Source of the DNA: Flavobacterium pectinovorum
Lineage (GTDB): Bacteria > Bacteroidota > Bacteroidia > Flavobacteriales > Flavobacteriaceae
Assembly (NCBI RefSeq): GCF_900142715.1
Contig: NZ_FRBX01000006.1
Span: 62,001-126,000 of the forward strand
DNA length: 64,000 nt
Reading direction: 5' to 3'
Numbering within the stretch: the stretch's first letter is position 1; every line of letters starts with the position of its first letter. Below the pieces are notes generated by a model. That model saw nothing but the letters and a program-made list of their open reading frames with translations. It made no database searches and was not told the DNA's origin. Of this stretch, positions 17,400-25,486 are shown piece after piece. A program made the position numbers and the translations under genes.

Positions 17400-18482
17400 A
17401 TGAAAACAGCTCAAATAGTTATAGGTTTAGGATTTGGTGATGAAGGAAAAGGAATTACAACAGATTTTCTGGCGAAGCAAAATCCTGAATCTATAGTTAT
17501 TCGGTTTTCAGGCGGACAGCAAGCGGCGCATACCGTAATGATTGACGGTAAAAAACACGTTCATTCGAGTTTTGCCAGCGGAGCACTTCGCGGTTTGCCT
17601 TCTTATTATGGCGAACATTGCACGATTCATCCGGTTTTTTTATTCAATGAAAAAGAAGAACTGGAAGCAAAAGGCGGCAATGTTGAACTTCATATTCATC
17701 CATTAGCCAAAATAACAACTCCGTTTGATGTTTGGCAAAACCGAAATAACGTGAGAAATCTGGATCACGGAACTTGTGGAAAAGGTGTTGGGGCCACAAT
17801 GAAAAGAAATGAAGGTCAGTACAAATTGTACGCCATAGATTTAATCGCGCCAAGACAAATGCTTTTAGAGAAATTGCAAAAAATCGCTTATTACTACGGT
17901 TTTTTAAATGAAAGTGAAATCGATGCAGAAGTCGATCATTACTTGGAAATCATTGATCAAATAAAATGGAATATCAGTGATTACAGTTTTTTAGAAAAGT
18001 ATGAGAATCTGATCTTTGAAGGAAGCCAGGGGATTTTACTCGACATGGATCATGGTGTTTTTCCTAATGTAACGTATGCGAATACAACTTCAAAAAATGC
18101 AGTTGAAATCTGCCAGAAATTAAAAATAGAGGATGTTGAGGTTTATTATGTTACGAGAAGTTATTCAACCCGACATGGAAGCGGCTGGATGGCAAATGAA
18201 AGAGAATTAAAATTAAAAAACAACGAAGAAGAAACCTGTGTTTACAATGATTTTCAAAGAGAATTTCGAACAGGCGATTTAGATTATAATCTTTTAAATT
18301 ATAGTTTAAAGTTGGATGCAGCTTACAGTTTTAACGCAAAAAGAAATTTGGTTGTAACCTGTATGGATCAGCTAGAACAAGATTATGAGTTTGAACATTT
18401 AACAACAGAGTTTAAGGAAATCTATGGATCATTTTCACCCGATTCTAAAGATTTCAAACAGATAACTTCTTTGTTTCAATAA
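17400..18482 (+). CDS. Adenylosuccinate synthetase-like protein (short PurA paralogue)
   Basis: PurA couples IMP and aspartate with GTP to give adenylosuccinate. This 360-residue relative is some 60-70 residues shorter than housekeeping PurA. The P-loop-like GLGFGDEGKGITTDFLA keeps D14 and K18, and GGQQAAHTV keeps H44 but lacks the usual N-A-G. EGSQGILLDMDHGVFPNVTYANTT matches the conserved EGAQG region. The retained D and H suggest an active enzyme, perhaps with another nucleotide substrate. It lies 8 bases before the NADAR gene, in an island about NAD and ADP-ribose, so a housekeeping purine role is unlikely. Phage PurZ enzymes are another short branch, but they lack this aspartate as far as I recall. 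Confidence 0.8.
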   Translation: MKTAQIVIGLGFGDEGKGITTDFLAKQNPESIVIRFSGGQQAAHTVMIDGKKHVHSSFASGALRGLPSYYGEHCTIHPVFLFNEKEELEAKGGNVELHIHPLAKITTPFDVWQNRNNVRNLDHGTCGKGVGATMKRNEGQYKLYAIDLIAPRQMLLEKLQKIAYYYGFLNESEIDAEVDHYLEIIDQIKWNISDYSFLEKYENLIFEGSQGILLDMDHGVFPNVTYANTTSKNAVEICQKLKIEDVEVYYVTRSYSTRHGSGWMANERELKLKNNEEETCVYNDFQREFRTGDLDYNLLNYSLKLDAAYSFNAKRNLVVTCMDQLEQDYEFEHLTTEFKEIYGSFSPDSKDFKQITSLFQ

Positions 18483-18490
18483 AAGAAAAA

Positions 18491-19018
18491 ATGAAATATA
18501 ATATAGAAAATATAGATCCGGAAAATAAATTTTTGTTTTTCTGGGGACATCAGCCCAATAAGGACGGAAGTATTTCGAAAACCTGTTTTAGTCAATGGTG
18601 GTTAAGCTCTTTTGAAGTCGATAAAGTGATCTACAAAACTGCAGAACATTGGATGATGGCCAAAAAAGCCGAATTGTTTAAGGACAATGTAGTTTTAGAA
18701 AAAATCATTAAAGCCAATTCTCCTGCCGAAGCCAAAAAGTTAGGAAGAGAAGTAAAGAATTATAATGAAACGCTTTGGTTAGCCGCCAGATTTGACATTG
18801 TCAAAGAAGGTAATTATCATAAATTCAGGCAAAATCCGGAGTTAAAAACTTTTTTGCTAAATACAAAAGACAGAGTTATAGTAGAAGCAAGTCCCGTTGA
18901 TGCCATTTGGGGAATCGGGATGGCTGGTGATCACAAAGATGTTTTGACTCCGAAGAAGTGGAAAGGTTTGAATTTGCTGGGTTTTGCTTTGATGGAAGTT
19001 AGGGATGAATTAGAGTAA
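18491..19018 (+). CDS. NADAR family protein (YbiA-like)
   Basis: NADAR proteins (NAD and ADP-ribose associated, YbiA/RibX-like) are N-glycosidases that act on riboflavin intermediates or remove ADP-ribose from guanine in nucleic acids. The 175-residue protein shows the family pattern: FFWGHQ, CFSQWW, YKTAEHWMMAKKAELF, AKKLGREV and the C-terminal VEASPVDAIWGIGM with the conserved glutamate and tryptophan. It is 8 bases after the PurA-like gene and 7 bases before a macrodomain gene. NADAR beside macrodomain, KptA and DUF4291 genes fits ADP-ribosyl turnover on nucleic acid. Confidence 0.92.
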   Translation: MKYNIENIDPENKFLFFWGHQPNKDGSISKTCFSQWWLSSFEVDKVIYKTAEHWMMAKKAELFKDNVVLEKIIKANSPAEAKKLGREVKNYNETLWLAARFDIVKEGNYHKFRQNPELKTFLLNTKDRVIVEASPVDAIWGIGMAGDHKDVLTPKKWKGLNLLGFALMEVRDELE

Positions 19019-19025
19019 ATTAATC

Positions 19026-19550
19026 ATGAAAATAGAAATTCTCAAAGCAGACATTACTGAAATCCATGTTGATGCAATTGTAAACGCAGCCAATACTTCT
19101 TTGCTTGGCGGAGGTGGAGTTGACGGTGCCATTCACAGAAAAGGCGGAAAAGTAATTTTAGACGAATGCATCCAGATTCGAAACAAACAAGGCGGATGTA
19201 AAGTTGGAGAAGCGGTTATTACAACGGCGGGTAATTTGCCTTCTAAATATGTAATTCATACTGTTGGTCCGGTTTGGAATGGAGATAAAGAAGAAAAAAA
19301 GAATTTGCTTGCAGCTTGTTATCAGAACAGTTTAGAACTGGCTGTTGAAAATAACATTAAAACGATAGCTTTTCCGGGTATTAGCACAGGAATTTATCAT
19401 TTTCCAAAAGATAAAGCAGCAGAAATTGCTATAAAAACAGTTCTAAATTTCGATAAAATTTCAGAAATAGAAAAAGTAATATTTGTTTGCTTTGATGATG
19501 AGAGTTATAAAATCTACAATGATTTATTAGAAAAAATAGATAAAAAATGA
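19026..19550 (+). CDS. Macrodomain protein (YmdB-like ADP-ribose hydrolase)
   Basis: This single macrodomain of 174 residues belongs to the YmdB/MacroD group, which removes O-acetyl from ADP-ribose or mono-ADP-ribose from acidic residues. The N-terminal signature GDITEI-like stretch (here KADITEIHVDAIVNAAN), the GGGGVDGAIHRKGG loop that grips the distal ribose, and FPGISTGIYHFP near residue 120 are intact, including the NAAN asparagine. It is cytoplasmic and co-transcribed with the NADAR gene. It is the last gene before a four-hairpin repeat, so this sub-operon may end here. Confidence 0.93.
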   Translation: MKIEILKADITEIHVDAIVNAANTSLLGGGGVDGAIHRKGGKVILDECIQIRNKQGGCKVGEAVITTAGNLPSKYVIHTVGPVWNGDKEEKKNLLAACYQNSLELAVENNIKTIAFPGISTGIYHFPKDKAAEIAIKTVLNFDKISEIEKVIFVCFDDESYKIYNDLLEKIDKK

Positions 19551-19599
19551 GTTAGATCGTGGTTTAGAATTTTAAAAAAGATGGATACATATTGATTAT

Positions 19600-19772
19600 T
19601 ATAAGCTCCATCGGAGCATAATATTTTATAGCAAAATAGATATGTATTTATGAAAAAAGCTCCAGCGGAGCGATATATCCTCTTGTATTTTGAATTCAAA
19701 AATATGTCACCCCGATGGGGTTCGTTTGAAATAAATTAAACTTTCTATAAATATAGCATCCCCCTGGGATTT
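19600..19772 (-). repeat. Four-hairpin dispersed repeat, copy A (reverse orientation)
   Basis: Four small GC hairpins follow one another: GCTCC-atc-GGAGC (19605-19617), GCTCC-agc-GGAGC (19659-19671), CCCC-gat-GGGG (19710-19720) and ATCCC-cct-GGGAT (19758-19770). Conserved AT linkers such as ctataaatat join them. Read on the minus strand, the order matches copies B (about 23954-24103) and C (about 61431-61595). No ORF is present in this 292-base gap. Confidence 0.85.
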
Positions 19773-19842
19773 GCATTTTACAATCTAACTCAGATAATTA
19801 AAATTAAAAATAACACAATGAAGATATTGTGTACAATACAAA

Positions 19843-20490
19843 ATGAAAATAGAATTAAAAAAATACGATGAGCAAATTGTAGAATGGCCAAAATCAGGCT
19901 ATCACATTATGGCTCAATATGACGAGGAAGAAATAATAGTGTATCAATCGTACCGAAAAGAAATTGGCGAATTTGCTGCAAAAAATCAATATTTTGGCGG
20001 AGCATTTAGCCTGGATAGAATGACGTGGATCAAACCAAATTTTCTGTGGATGATGTACAGAAACGGTTGGGGAACAAAAGAAGGGCAAGAAGTCGTTTTG
20101 GCGATTCACCTTAAAATTTCGGCATTCAATAAATATTTAGAAAACGCGGTTTATTCGTCTTACAGCCCTTCACTCGAAATGAGTCAGGAAGAATGGAAAG
20201 AAAGTGTAAAAACATCTTCTGTAAGATTACAATGGGATCCAGATCATGATCCGTATGGGAATAAGTTGGAGCGAAGAGCAATTCAGATTGGTTTACGAGA
20301 AGATTTTATAAAGTCTTTTGCAAAAGAAGACATAGTGTTGATCGAAGATATTTCTGAATTTGTAAAAGAACAATACGAATTTGTTCAGAATAAAGAATTA
20401 GAAAAACTGATGGTTCCTGCTGAAAAACCTTTCCTTTTTAAAGATGAGGAACTGAATAAAAAATTAAAAATCTCTGGAAATAATGAATGA
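19843..20490 (+). CDS. DUF4291 family protein
   Basis: This 215-residue protein shows the aromatic-rich DUF4291 signature: LDRMTWIKPNFLWMMYRNGWGTKEGQE (about 57-84), followed by VRLQWDPDHDPYGNKLERRAIQIGLR. The family has no established reaction, but comparative genomics has linked it to NAD-utilising and RNA-repair gene sets. It is cytoplasmic with no membrane segment. Its last codons overlap the start of the KptA-macrodomain gene by 8 bases, so the two are coupled. An ADP-ribosyl-related activity is possible but not shown by any motif I can name. Confidence 0.82.
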   Translation: MKIELKKYDEQIVEWPKSGYHIMAQYDEEEIIVYQSYRKEIGEFAAKNQYFGGAFSLDRMTWIKPNFLWMMYRNGWGTKEGQEVVLAIHLKISAFNKYLENAVYSSYSPSLEMSQEEWKESVKTSSVRLQWDPDHDPYGNKLERRAIQIGLREDFIKSFAKEDIVLIEDISEFVKEQYEFVQNKELEKLMVPAEKPFLFKDEELNKKLKISGNNE

Positions 20491-21535
20491 GAAAATAACA
20501 AAAGATGTAAGTAAGTTTCTGAGTTTGATACTTAGACATTCACCAGAAAAGATCGGACTAAAATTAGACGAAAACGGTTGGGCAGATGTTGAGGAATTAA
20601 TTACAAAATGCAATAAGAAAGGAAAAACATTAAATTCAGAACTTCTGGATTACGTAGTAGAAAATAACGATAAAAAGCGTTTTGCTTTTAATGAAGATAA
20701 ATCGAAAATCAGAGCAAGTCAAGGACATTCCATTTCGGTTGAATTAAACCTGAATGAAACAGAGCCTTCGGAATATTTATATCATGGAACTGTTGCAAAG
20801 TTTTTGGAAAGCATTAAAAAAGAAGGTTTACAAAAAATGAGCCGTCAACATGTGCATCTTTCCAAAGATCGTGAAACGGCGATAAAAGTAGGCAGTAGAA
20901 GAGGAGTTGCTCAAATTTTGACTGTTAGAAGCGGCGACATGCATAAAGATGGATTTAAATTTTATTTATCCGAAAATAATGTTTGGTTAACGGATGAAGT
21001 TCCGGCGAATCTCAGTATAATAAAAGGGGATATTACAAAAATAAAATCTGACGCAGTTGTAAGTCCTGCAAATTCATTTGGATTCATGGACGGCGGATTA
21101 GATTGGCATTTGTCAGAAAGATTTGGATGGCATTTGCAGGATGAACTACAAGTGAAAATTGCTCAACTTGATGAAAGAGAACTCTTAATTGGAAGATCAA
21201 TCACATTAGAAACAGGAGATAGTGAAGTTCCTTTTTTAATCTCAGCTCCAACTATGCGAGTTCCGATGAGCTTTAATATTGCAACTTCAGTAAATGCATT
21301 TCTAGCTATGAAAGCAATTTTGATAGCTTGTATAAATAATCCTAAAATAGAAACAGTAACAATTCCGGGTTTATGTACTGGATGCGGAAGAATGCCTTTT
21401 CATATTGCTTCTAATCAAATGTTTTTGGCTTATGATGAAATTATAAATAGAAATTACAGAGAATATAAAACTTTCGGGGATACCCAAAAGTACCAATATA
21501 GACTAAACGAAAAAGGATTAATCTGGGATTATTAA
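20483..21535 (+). CDS. RNA 2'-phosphotransferase (KptA/Tpt1)-macrodomain fusion
   Basis: Residues 1-175 are KptA/Tpt1, which moves an RNA 2'-phosphate onto NAD+, releasing nicotinamide and ADP-ribose 1'',2''-cyclic phosphate. LRHSPEKIGLKLDENGW (R18, H19), IRASQGHS (R77, H82), LYHGT and GSRRGVAQILTV (R139/R140) supply the expected Arg-His-Arg-Arg set. Residues about 176-350 form a second domain resembling a macrodomain (IIKGDITKIKSDAVVSPANSFGFMDGG and TIPGLCTGCGRMPF). Macrodomain proteins such as yeast Poa1 process ADP-ribose 1''-phosphate, so the fusion could handle the KptA by-product directly. It overlaps the DUF4291 gene and precedes a phosphatase gene. Confidence 0.88.
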   Translation: MNEKITKDVSKFLSLILRHSPEKIGLKLDENGWADVEELITKCNKKGKTLNSELLDYVVENNDKKRFAFNEDKSKIRASQGHSISVELNLNETEPSEYLYHGTVAKFLESIKKEGLQKMSRQHVHLSKDRETAIKVGSRRGVAQILTVRSGDMHKDGFKFYLSENNVWLTDEVPANLSIIKGDITKIKSDAVVSPANSFGFMDGGLDWHLSERFGWHLQDELQVKIAQLDERELLIGRSITLETGDSEVPFLISAPTMRVPMSFNIATSVNAFLAMKAILIACINNPKIETVTIPGLCTGCGRMPFHIASNQMFLAYDEIINRNYREYKTFGDTQKYQYRLNEKGLIWDY

Positions 21536-21568
21536 GTAACAAAAAACACTACTTCATAAATAAATATA

Positions 21569-22297
21569 ATGAGAACATTAGTCTTTGGCGATATTCACGG
21601 TGGTTTAAAAGCTTTAATTCAATTACTTGAAAAAGTTGCCGTTAAAGAAAATGACAGACTTATTTTTCTTGGAGATTATGTTGATGGCTGGAGTGAATCT
21701 GCACAAGTTGTTGGTTTTTTGATCGACTTATCTCAAAAACAAGAATGTATTTTTATACGCGGAAATCATGATGTTTGGTGTCACGAATGGTTGAAGAATG
21801 ATGTTGTAAATGATATTTGGTATCTGCATGGTGGAAAATCAACTATAGAAAGTTATCAGAACATTGATTCTTTGGAAAAAGAGAAACATCTTGAATTTTT
21901 TGCAAATATGAAAGATTATTTTGTAGATGAGCATAATAATTTGTTTATTCACGCTGGTTTTTCATCCATGCACGGTCCGGAAAAAGAACATTATGCAAGC
22001 AATTTTTCCTGGGACAGGACACTTTGGGAAATGGCTTTAACGATGGATAAGAGAATCAAAAAAGATTCGCTTTCTTATCCTAAAAGATTGTTGCTTTATA
22101 ATGAAATTTACATTGGCCATACGCCAACACTTCATTATAATATCGAAATTCCAATGCAAGGCTGTAATGTCTGGAATATTGATACAGGCGCAGGTTTTTA
22201 TGGAAAATTAAGTTGTATTGATATAGAAACAAAAGTATTTTGGCAAAGCGATGTTGTGCAGACATTTTATATAAATGAAAAAGGAAGAAATAAGTAG
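21569..22297 (+). CDS. Metallophosphoesterase (Ser/Thr phosphatase-like)
   Basis: This is a calcineurin-like metallophosphoesterase of 242 residues. The dimetal motifs are FGDIHGG (near residue 7), FLGDYVDGW, RGNHDVWCH, plus later histidines in FIHAGF and YIGHTP. The family includes PrpA/PrpB-type protein phosphatases and ApaH dinucleotide hydrolases, and the motifs alone do not separate these. Its place 33 bases after a KptA-macrodomain gene suggests a phosphorylated ADP-ribose or RNA 2',3'-end product as substrate. No signal peptide is present. Confidence 0.87.
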   Translation: MRTLVFGDIHGGLKALIQLLEKVAVKENDRLIFLGDYVDGWSESAQVVGFLIDLSQKQECIFIRGNHDVWCHEWLKNDVVNDIWYLHGGKSTIESYQNIDSLEKEKHLEFFANMKDYFVDEHNNLFIHAGFSSMHGPEKEHYASNFSWDRTLWEMALTMDKRIKKDSLSYPKRLLLYNEIYIGHTPTLHYNIEIPMQGCNVWNIDTGAGFYGKLSCIDIETKVFWQSDVVQTFYINEKGRNK

Positions 22298-22457
22298 TTT
22301 TGAAATAGGATTGAGGACAAAGAATAATTACACAAAGACACGCGAAGAGAAAACACAAAACAGCACAAAGAAAATTAAAACTTTGCGAGTCTCTGTGATA
22401 AACTTTGTGAATCTCTGTGAAACCCAAAATTTACGAGAATTTAAATAACTAAAATAT
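22298..22457. other. Spacer before nadV with word repeats
   Basis: The spacer contains cacaaagacacgcgaag and its degenerate complement in ctttgcgagtctctgtg (22382-22398). There is no clear terminator. A TTACACAAA half-site occurs at about 22327-22335, but it lies within these words and lacks a second arm. Confidence 0.4.
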
Positions 22458-23927
22458 ATGAACCCACTATTATTAACAGACGGTTACAAAGTTGACCACA
22501 GAAGACAATACCCGGACAAAACAACATTAGTATATTCTAACTGGACACCAAGAAAATCAAGAATTGAAGGTCTTGATGAGGTGGTGTTTTTTGGATTACA
22601 ATATTTCATTAAAAAATATATTATTCACGATTTTGATGCTGATTTTTTCAAACAGCCAAAAGAAGAAGTAGTAAAAAAATACGCACGAAGAATCAATAAT
22701 TATTTGGGAGAGAACCAAGTCGGAACTAAACATATCGAAGATTTACACGATTTAGGATATATTCCGATGGTTTTTAAAGCCTTGCCGGAAGGAGCAAGCG
22801 TGCCTTTGAGAGTACCAATGTTTACAATGTATAATACGATTCCGGAATTTTTCTGGCTGACGAATTATTTCGAAACGTTACTTTCTGCGGTAATCTGGCT
22901 TCCTTGTAACTCTGCTACAATTGCCAAAGAATACAGAAAAGTATTAGACAAATACGCTGACGAAACTTCTTCTGTTCCTGAATTTGTAGATTGGCAGGCA
23001 CACGATTTCTCTATGAGAGGTATGGGCGGAATCGAAGCGGCGATAACTTCTGCAGCCGGTCACTTATTGAGTTTTACAGGATCAGATACTATTCCTGTAA
23101 TTGATTTCTTCGAAGATTATTACAATGCCAATTCAGATAAAGAATTAATCGCAGGTTCAGTCGCTGCAACAGAGCATTCTGTAATGTGTATGGGAACTAC
23201 TGAAGGCGAGTGCGAAACGTTTAAAAGATTAGTGACAGAAGTTTATCCAAAAGGAATTGTTTCCATCGTTTCTGATACTTGGGATTTATGGAAAGTTTTA
23301 ACCGATTATTTGCCTCGTTTAAAAGAAGATATTATTGCCAGAGAAGGTAAAGTCGTGATTCGTCCTGATAGTGGAGATCCGGTTGATATTATCTGCGGAA
23401 ATCCAAACGGAAAAACAGAACAAGAGAAAAAAGGCGTAATTGAGCTTCTTTGGGATGTTTTTGGAGGAACAACCAATGCAAAAGGATATAAAGAGCTTAT
23501 TCCGCAAATTGGCGCTATTTACGGCGATAGTATTACGGTAGCAAGAGCAACTCAAATTGCAGAAAGATTAAAAGAAAAAGGATTTGCCTCTACAAACGTT
23601 GTTTTAGGAATTGGTTCTTTTACCTATCAATATAACACCAGAGATACTTTCGGTTTTGCCATGAAAGCAACTTACGGTGAAGTTGACGGAGAAGGAAGAG
23701 CTATCTTCAAAGATCCAATTACTGATGACGGGACTAAAAAATCGGCTAAAGGATTAATGAAAATTGATTTAGTTGATGGTGTGTACCAATTAACCGATAA
23801 TGTTTCGTGGGAAGAAGAAAAACAAGGCGAATTGAAAGAAGTTTTCAGAGATGGAAAACTTTTAGTAGATCAGTCTTTGAGTGATATTAGAGCGAGGGTA
23901 AAAAGTGCCGTTAATGTTGAAGCATAA
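22458..23927 (+). CDS. nadV: Nicotinamide phosphoribosyltransferase
   Basis: NadV/NAMPT joins nicotinamide to PRPP, giving NMN, the one-step nicotinamide salvage route. The 489 residues match the length of animal and bacterial NAMPT. Recognisable parts are LLTDGYKVDHRRQYP at the N-terminus, FSMRGMGGIEAAITSAAGH, the catalytic-histidine segment AATEHSVM, VIRPDSGDP (phosphate binding), and VVLGIGSFTYQYNTRDTFG. It closes the island whose second promoter drives the PRPP synthetase-like gene, so the two can supply each other. NMN would then be adenylylated by a housekeeping enzyme, perhaps the nearby NadD, although that enzyme prefers NaMN. A four-hairpin repeat and a terminator follow. Confidence 0.95.
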   Translation: MNPLLLTDGYKVDHRRQYPDKTTLVYSNWTPRKSRIEGLDEVVFFGLQYFIKKYIIHDFDADFFKQPKEEVVKKYARRINNYLGENQVGTKHIEDLHDLGYIPMVFKALPEGASVPLRVPMFTMYNTIPEFFWLTNYFETLLSAVIWLPCNSATIAKEYRKVLDKYADETSSVPEFVDWQAHDFSMRGMGGIEAAITSAAGHLLSFTGSDTIPVIDFFEDYYNANSDKELIAGSVAATEHSVMCMGTTEGECETFKRLVTEVYPKGIVSIVSDTWDLWKVLTDYLPRLKEDIIAREGKVVIRPDSGDPVDIICGNPNGKTEQEKKGVIELLWDVFGGTTNAKGYKELIPQIGAIYGDSITVARATQIAERLKEKGFASTNVVLGIGSFTYQYNTRDTFGFAMKATYGEVDGEGRAIFKDPITDDGTKKSAKGLMKIDLVDGVYQLTDNVSWEEEKQGELKEVFRDGKLLVDQSLSDIRARVKSAVNVEA

Positions 23928-23949
23928 AAAAGTTTAATTATGATTTAGA

Positions 23950-24108
23950 ATAATCCCAAAGGGACGACATATTTATAGGGATTTAGAGATTGCGAGAAGG
24001 AAACCCCGTCGGGGTGATATACTTGGAGGTCAGAATATCGCTCCCATGGAGCTCTGGAACAAACGCTTATTGGTAGCTATAAATATTAAGCTCCGCTGGA
24101 AGCTATTC
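23950..24108 (+). repeat. Four-hairpin dispersed repeat, copy B
   Basis: Hairpins TCCC-aaa-GGGA (23954-23964), CCCC-gtc-GGGG (24004-24014), GCTCC-cat-GGAGC (24040-24052) and GCTCC-gct-GGAAGC (24090-24103) lie in series. They are linked by acatatttatag, gtgatata, aatatcg and gctataaatatta. The same order is seen in copy C and, reversed, in copy A. Confidence 0.85.
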
Positions 24109-24132
24109 ATAAATAATTTAATATTAAAAACG

Positions 24133-24163
24133 AAAGCCTGAATTTTATAATTCAGGCTTTTTT
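24133..24163. terminator. Bidirectional terminator after nadV
   Basis: AAAGCCTGAATT (24133-24144) pairs with AATTCAGGCTTT (24149-24160), followed by T's and preceded by A's. It lies between the convergent nadV and the membrane-protein gene. Confidence 0.88.
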
Positions 24164-24185
24164 ATTTCTTTATTTATTGTGTGTT

Positions 24186-24890
24186 TTAACAGCAGTATTT
24201 TGTTCTCATTTCTTTTGCTTCTTTATCAGAGTTGTATCCAATTAAAAGTAATCCTTCTGTACACTCTATTCTTTTTTCTTTAATCAGTTTTGCAATAAAC
24301 GATTCAAATTTCATGAATGCGCGATATTCTTCGTTTATTAAATTTAAATATTTTCGTTGGTACGTAATTTTTTCATTTGTGATAATATCTAATAGAGTAG
24401 ATTGCAATTCATCAATATGTCTTTCAGAATCTAATTTAAAATTTCGGGCTATTTTGTTGTCATCATAATTAAAAGAGATTAGATTATGGACTCCATTACT
24501 ATACATTGGACCAGATCTTGTGTTTTCATTTCTTTGACCTGAATAAGAATTTCCGTATAAAATTAAATTTTCTATTTTGTTGTATTGATATTCTACGGAA
24601 TCAATAATTACGAAATCTTCTTTAAAAGAAATACTTCCTATAAAAGATCCATTCAGGTTTTCATATTCATTTAATCGAATAGCTCCAGCAATAAAATATG
24701 TTATTGCAGGAATTATAAGTAAATAATACACATATTTTGAAATATCGTATCCAAACGATTTTTCTACAAATAGTAAAAGGAGAGGATAGATAATAATTGA
24801 GATTAAAGAATACCAATTCAGCTTTTCAGATAAAGTAAAGTCGAATTGTTTGGGTTTGTCAGGATAAAAAATCGAAGCAGTAAAAGACAT
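24186..24890 (-). CDS. Hypothetical membrane protein
   Basis: This 234-residue protein has two transmembrane helices near the N-terminus (about residues 26-45 and 52-72) and a soluble C-terminal part that ends in CC. I cannot assign a family. Its ATG lies directly against the nadD stop codon, so it is the last gene of the yicC-gmk-S23-nadD string and is probably co-transcribed. There is no evidence that it shares their function. Confidence 0.7.
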   Translation of the reverse strand: MSFTASIFYPDKPKQFDFTLSEKLNWYSLISIIIYPLLLLFVEKSFGYDISKYVYYLLIIPAITYFIAGAIRLNEYENLNGSFIGSISFKEDFVIIDSVEYQYNKIENLILYGNSYSGQRNENTRSGPMYSNGVHNLISFNYDDNKIARNFKLDSERHIDELQSTLLDIITNEKITYQRKYLNLINEEYRAFMKFESFIAKLIKEKRIECTEGLLLIGYNSDKEAKEMRTKYCC

Positions 24891-25472
24891 TTACTTCTTA
24901 TAAAAATTATTGTGATCAATGTATTCCCAAACCTTTGCAGGCAATAACGGCTGAATGTTTTTTCCTTCCTTAATACTATTTCGAATAAAAGTAGAAGAAA
25001 TCTCTACAATTGGCGCATCGATAACATGTACTTTTGGATGCGATTTTAGTTCAGTATTTTCAGGTTCTTCAGAAATTCTCGGATAAACATAAATATCATA
25101 ATGTTCCAGAATCACTTCATAGTTTTTCCATTTATGAAGCGTTTTTAAATTGTCTTCACCCATTATTAGAGAAAACTCATGAGTTGGATATTTTTCCTGT
25201 AAATGAACCAACGTATTTACCGTATAATTCGGCTGAGGTAATTTAAATTCAATATCCGAAGGTTTGATTTTTGGATAATCTTCTGTAGCCAGAAAAACCA
25301 TTTGCAAACGTTGATGATCGTCTAATAAAGTTGCTTTCTTTTTTAACGGATTATGAGGCGTAACGACCATCCAAATCTGATCTAAATCGGCAAACTCAGC
25401 CATGTGATTGGCAATAATCATATGACCAACATGAATGGGATTATATGTTCCGAAATAAAGACCTATTTTCAT
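24891..25472 (-). CDS. nadD: Nicotinate-nucleotide adenylyltransferase
   Basis: NadD adenylylates nicotinate mononucleotide with ATP to give deamido-NAD, a late step of NAD synthesis. The 193-residue protein carries the nucleotidyltransferase signature GTYNPIHVGHMIIANH (residues 8-23) and the C-terminal ISSTFIRNSIKEG version of SSTxIR. It is cytoplasmic. Normally it would directly follow gmk here, but an S23 gene within inverted repeats lies between them. Its position near the NAD island is probably coincidental, because a terminator and opposite orientation separate them. Confidence 0.96.
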   Translation of the reverse strand: MKIGLYFGTYNPIHVGHMIIANHMAEFADLDQIWMVVTPHNPLKKKATLLDDHQRLQMVFLATEDYPKIKPSDIEFKLPQPNYTVNTLVHLQEKYPTHEFSLIMGEDNLKTLHKWKNYEVILEHYDIYVYPRISEEPENTELKSHPKVHVIDAPIVEISSTFIRNSIKEGKNIQPLLPAKVWEYIDHNNFYKK

Positions 25473-25486
25473 TTTTAGAGTACTTA

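Noticed and set aside
17400..18482. Phage-type PurZ for 2-aminoadenine DNA
   Set aside because: The PurA-like catalytic aspartate is kept, and there is no DatZ, MazZ or phage polymerase in the window.
22327..22335. TTACACAAA half-site upstream of nadV as a third NrtR operator
   Set aside because: The second arm is absent and the sequence is part of a cacaaag word repeat, so it is not comparable with the two prs palindromes.
23950..24108. CRISPR array
   Set aside because: The hairpins are in series but not identical, are unevenly spaced, and no cas genes are present.
24891..25472. nadD as part of the NAD island
   Set aside because: It is on the other strand, behind a bidirectional terminator, and in a conserved gmk context, so its nearness is probably coincidental.
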